The notes beneath the pieces are model-generated. The model ran no database searches. It saw only the letters and a program-made list of their open reading frames with translations, and had not been told where the DNA came from. A stretch of 64,000 nt of DNA from Halanaerobacter jeridensis (GTDB lineage Bacteria; Bacillota; Halanaerobiia; Halobacteroidales; Halobacteroidaceae): assembly GCF_016908315.1 (NCBI RefSeq), contig NZ_JAFBDQ010000009.1, forward strand, positions 1-64,000, in the 5' to 3' direction. This document shows positions 63,161-64,000 of the stretch, piece after piece. A program made the translations under genes and the position numbers. The first letter of the stretch is position 1; each line of letters opens with the position of its first letter.

Positions 63161-64000
63161 TTTTTCATCTCATTCCAGTTATCTCCTACTTTCACGTCTA
63201 CCTCTAAATCAACATCCAAATCTGCAGCAGCTTCCATCTCTTCTCGTACTAATTCAGACACTGCTTCTACTTCATCTTCTGGTACTTCTAGTACTAATTC
63301 ATCATGTACTTGTAATAATACATCAGCATTTAAATCACTATCTTCTAAAGCATCAGACACATCAATCATAGCTATCTTCATAATATCTGCTCCACTACCC
63401 TGAATTGGCGTATTAATCGCCATTCGTTTAGCAAATTGGCGGCGGTGATAATTACTACTCGTAATTTCAGGTAGATATCTACGTCTATTAAAGATAGTTT
63501 CAACATATCCCTTATCTTCAGCTTTATACTTCTGTTCTTCAATATATTCTTCTACTTTTGGATAACGTTCAAAGTATAAATCAATATATTCTTGGGCTTC
63601 CTTTTGAGAAATATCTAATCTATCTGCTAATCCCCAAGCACTAATCCCATAAGCTATACCAAAGTTAACTGCTTTAGCTTTTCTACGAGCATCTCCAGTT
63701 GATAAGCCAAACAATTCTTTTGCTGTCTTACTGTGGATATCAGCACCTTCATTATAAGCTTCTTTCAATCCCTCATCTTGAGAAATATGAGCTAAAATAC
63801 GCAGTTCAACTTGAGAATAATCAGCAGCTACTAATTTCTTCCCTTCCTCTGCTACAAATATTTTTCTAATCCGTCGTCCTTCTTCAGTTCTGATTGGTAT
63901 ATTCTGCAGATTCGGTTCTGTACTACTCAAACGCCCCGTTGCTGTCACACGCTGATTATATGTAGTATGAATTCTACCCGTTTCTGGATTAATATAATCT
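63148..64000 (-). CDS. polA: DNA polymerase I, C-terminal part, 5' end outside window
   Basis: About 284 residues of the polymerase domain are visible. They include GRIHTTYNQRVTATGRLSS, motif A VAADYSQVELRILAHIS, motif B RRKAKAVNFGIAYG with the template-binding Lys/Tyr, and motif C QVHDELVLE with catalytic Asp-Glu. It fills Okazaki gaps and repair patches. The open frame continues past 64000. Its neighbourhood with mutM, ytaF and coaE fits the Firmicute order, although several genes are inserted between them. Confidence 0.97.
   Translation of the reverse strand, partial: DYINPETGRIHTTYNQRVTATGRLSSTEPNLQNIPIRTEEGRRIRKIFVAEEGKKLVAADYSQVELRILAHISQDEGLKEAYNEGADIHSKTAKELFGLSTGDARRKAKAVNFGIAYGISAWGLADRLDISQKEAQEYIDLYFERYPKVEEYIEEQKYKAEDKGYVETIFNRRRYLPEITSSNYHRRQFAKRMAINTPIQGSGADIMKIAMIDVSDALEDSDLNADVLLQVHDELVLEVPEDEVEAVSELVREEMEAAADLDVDLEVDVKVGDNWNEMKKISD

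Overview
The window is AT-rich, and every well-supported gene lies on the minus strand. It reads like a chromosome segment of a low-GC, diderm, probably halophilic anaerobe of the Halanaerobiales type. This is inference from three things. First, the polA / mutM / ytaF / coaE neighbourhood and SpoIIE-type signalling are Firmicute-like. Second, there is an outer-membrane beta-barrel protein ending in Phe. Third, there is a glycine-betaine-type binding protein inside a signalling operon. Transcription runs from high to low coordinates. polA enters at the right edge and ptsI leaves at the left edge, both cut by the window.

Layout, right to left. 64000-51950 is a housekeeping stretch: polA (partial), tldD-tldE, a pseudo-receiver/PAS/PP2C phosphatase overlapping msrB and then a YbgC-type thioesterase, mutM with an ABC-F ATPase, ytaF-coaE, and a small lytic transglycosylase. 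51943-47843 is an oppBCDF peptide importer without a binding protein, with a consensus promoter and a strong terminator. 47809-16300 is a surface-protein locus of about 31 kb. It has one outer-membrane protein and eight large lipoproteins or secreted proteins built from Ig, Fn3, GLUG, FG-GAP and DUF285 modules. Between them lie gene debris and arrays of degenerate heptanucleotide repeats. A four-helix-bundle (S23-type) gene and a HAD-family gene also sit in this locus. 16117-8589 is a five-gene signalling operon: a 7TM hybrid LytS-type kinase, a membrane diguanylate cyclase, a receiver-BTAD (SARP-like) response regulator, a betaine-type binding lipoprotein, and a second diguanylate cyclase. 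8541-5537 holds a chemoreceptor and an EF-hand-like protein. 5373-1 holds a complete fructose PTS operon (fruR-fruK-EIIA-EIIBC), then ptsH-ptsI.

The main new observation is a shared promoter design. Three transcription units start at promoters where an 11-bp unit (TTTTTAGATTA on the coding strand) is tandemly duplicated exactly 6 bp upstream of a -10 box. The units are the chemoreceptor, the lipoprotein unit starting with the 945-aa-class FG-GAP protein, and the outer-membrane-protein plus lipoprotein unit. Tandem direct repeats with 11-bp period just upstream of -10 are the classical binding pattern of SARP/BTAD activators, and the operon between these targets encodes a receiver-BTAD regulator. 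I infer one system in which an extracellular cue, possibly an osmolyte such as betaine, is read by the kinase and the cyclases and switches chemotaxis and a variable surface coat.

The locus is also unstable. Two adjacent signalling genes carry homopolymer frameshifts. One lipoprotein gene is frameshifted and split by a perfect inverted repeat. There is an orphan C-terminal cassette with an in-frame stop, and a deletion scar between two parts of a lipoprotein gene.
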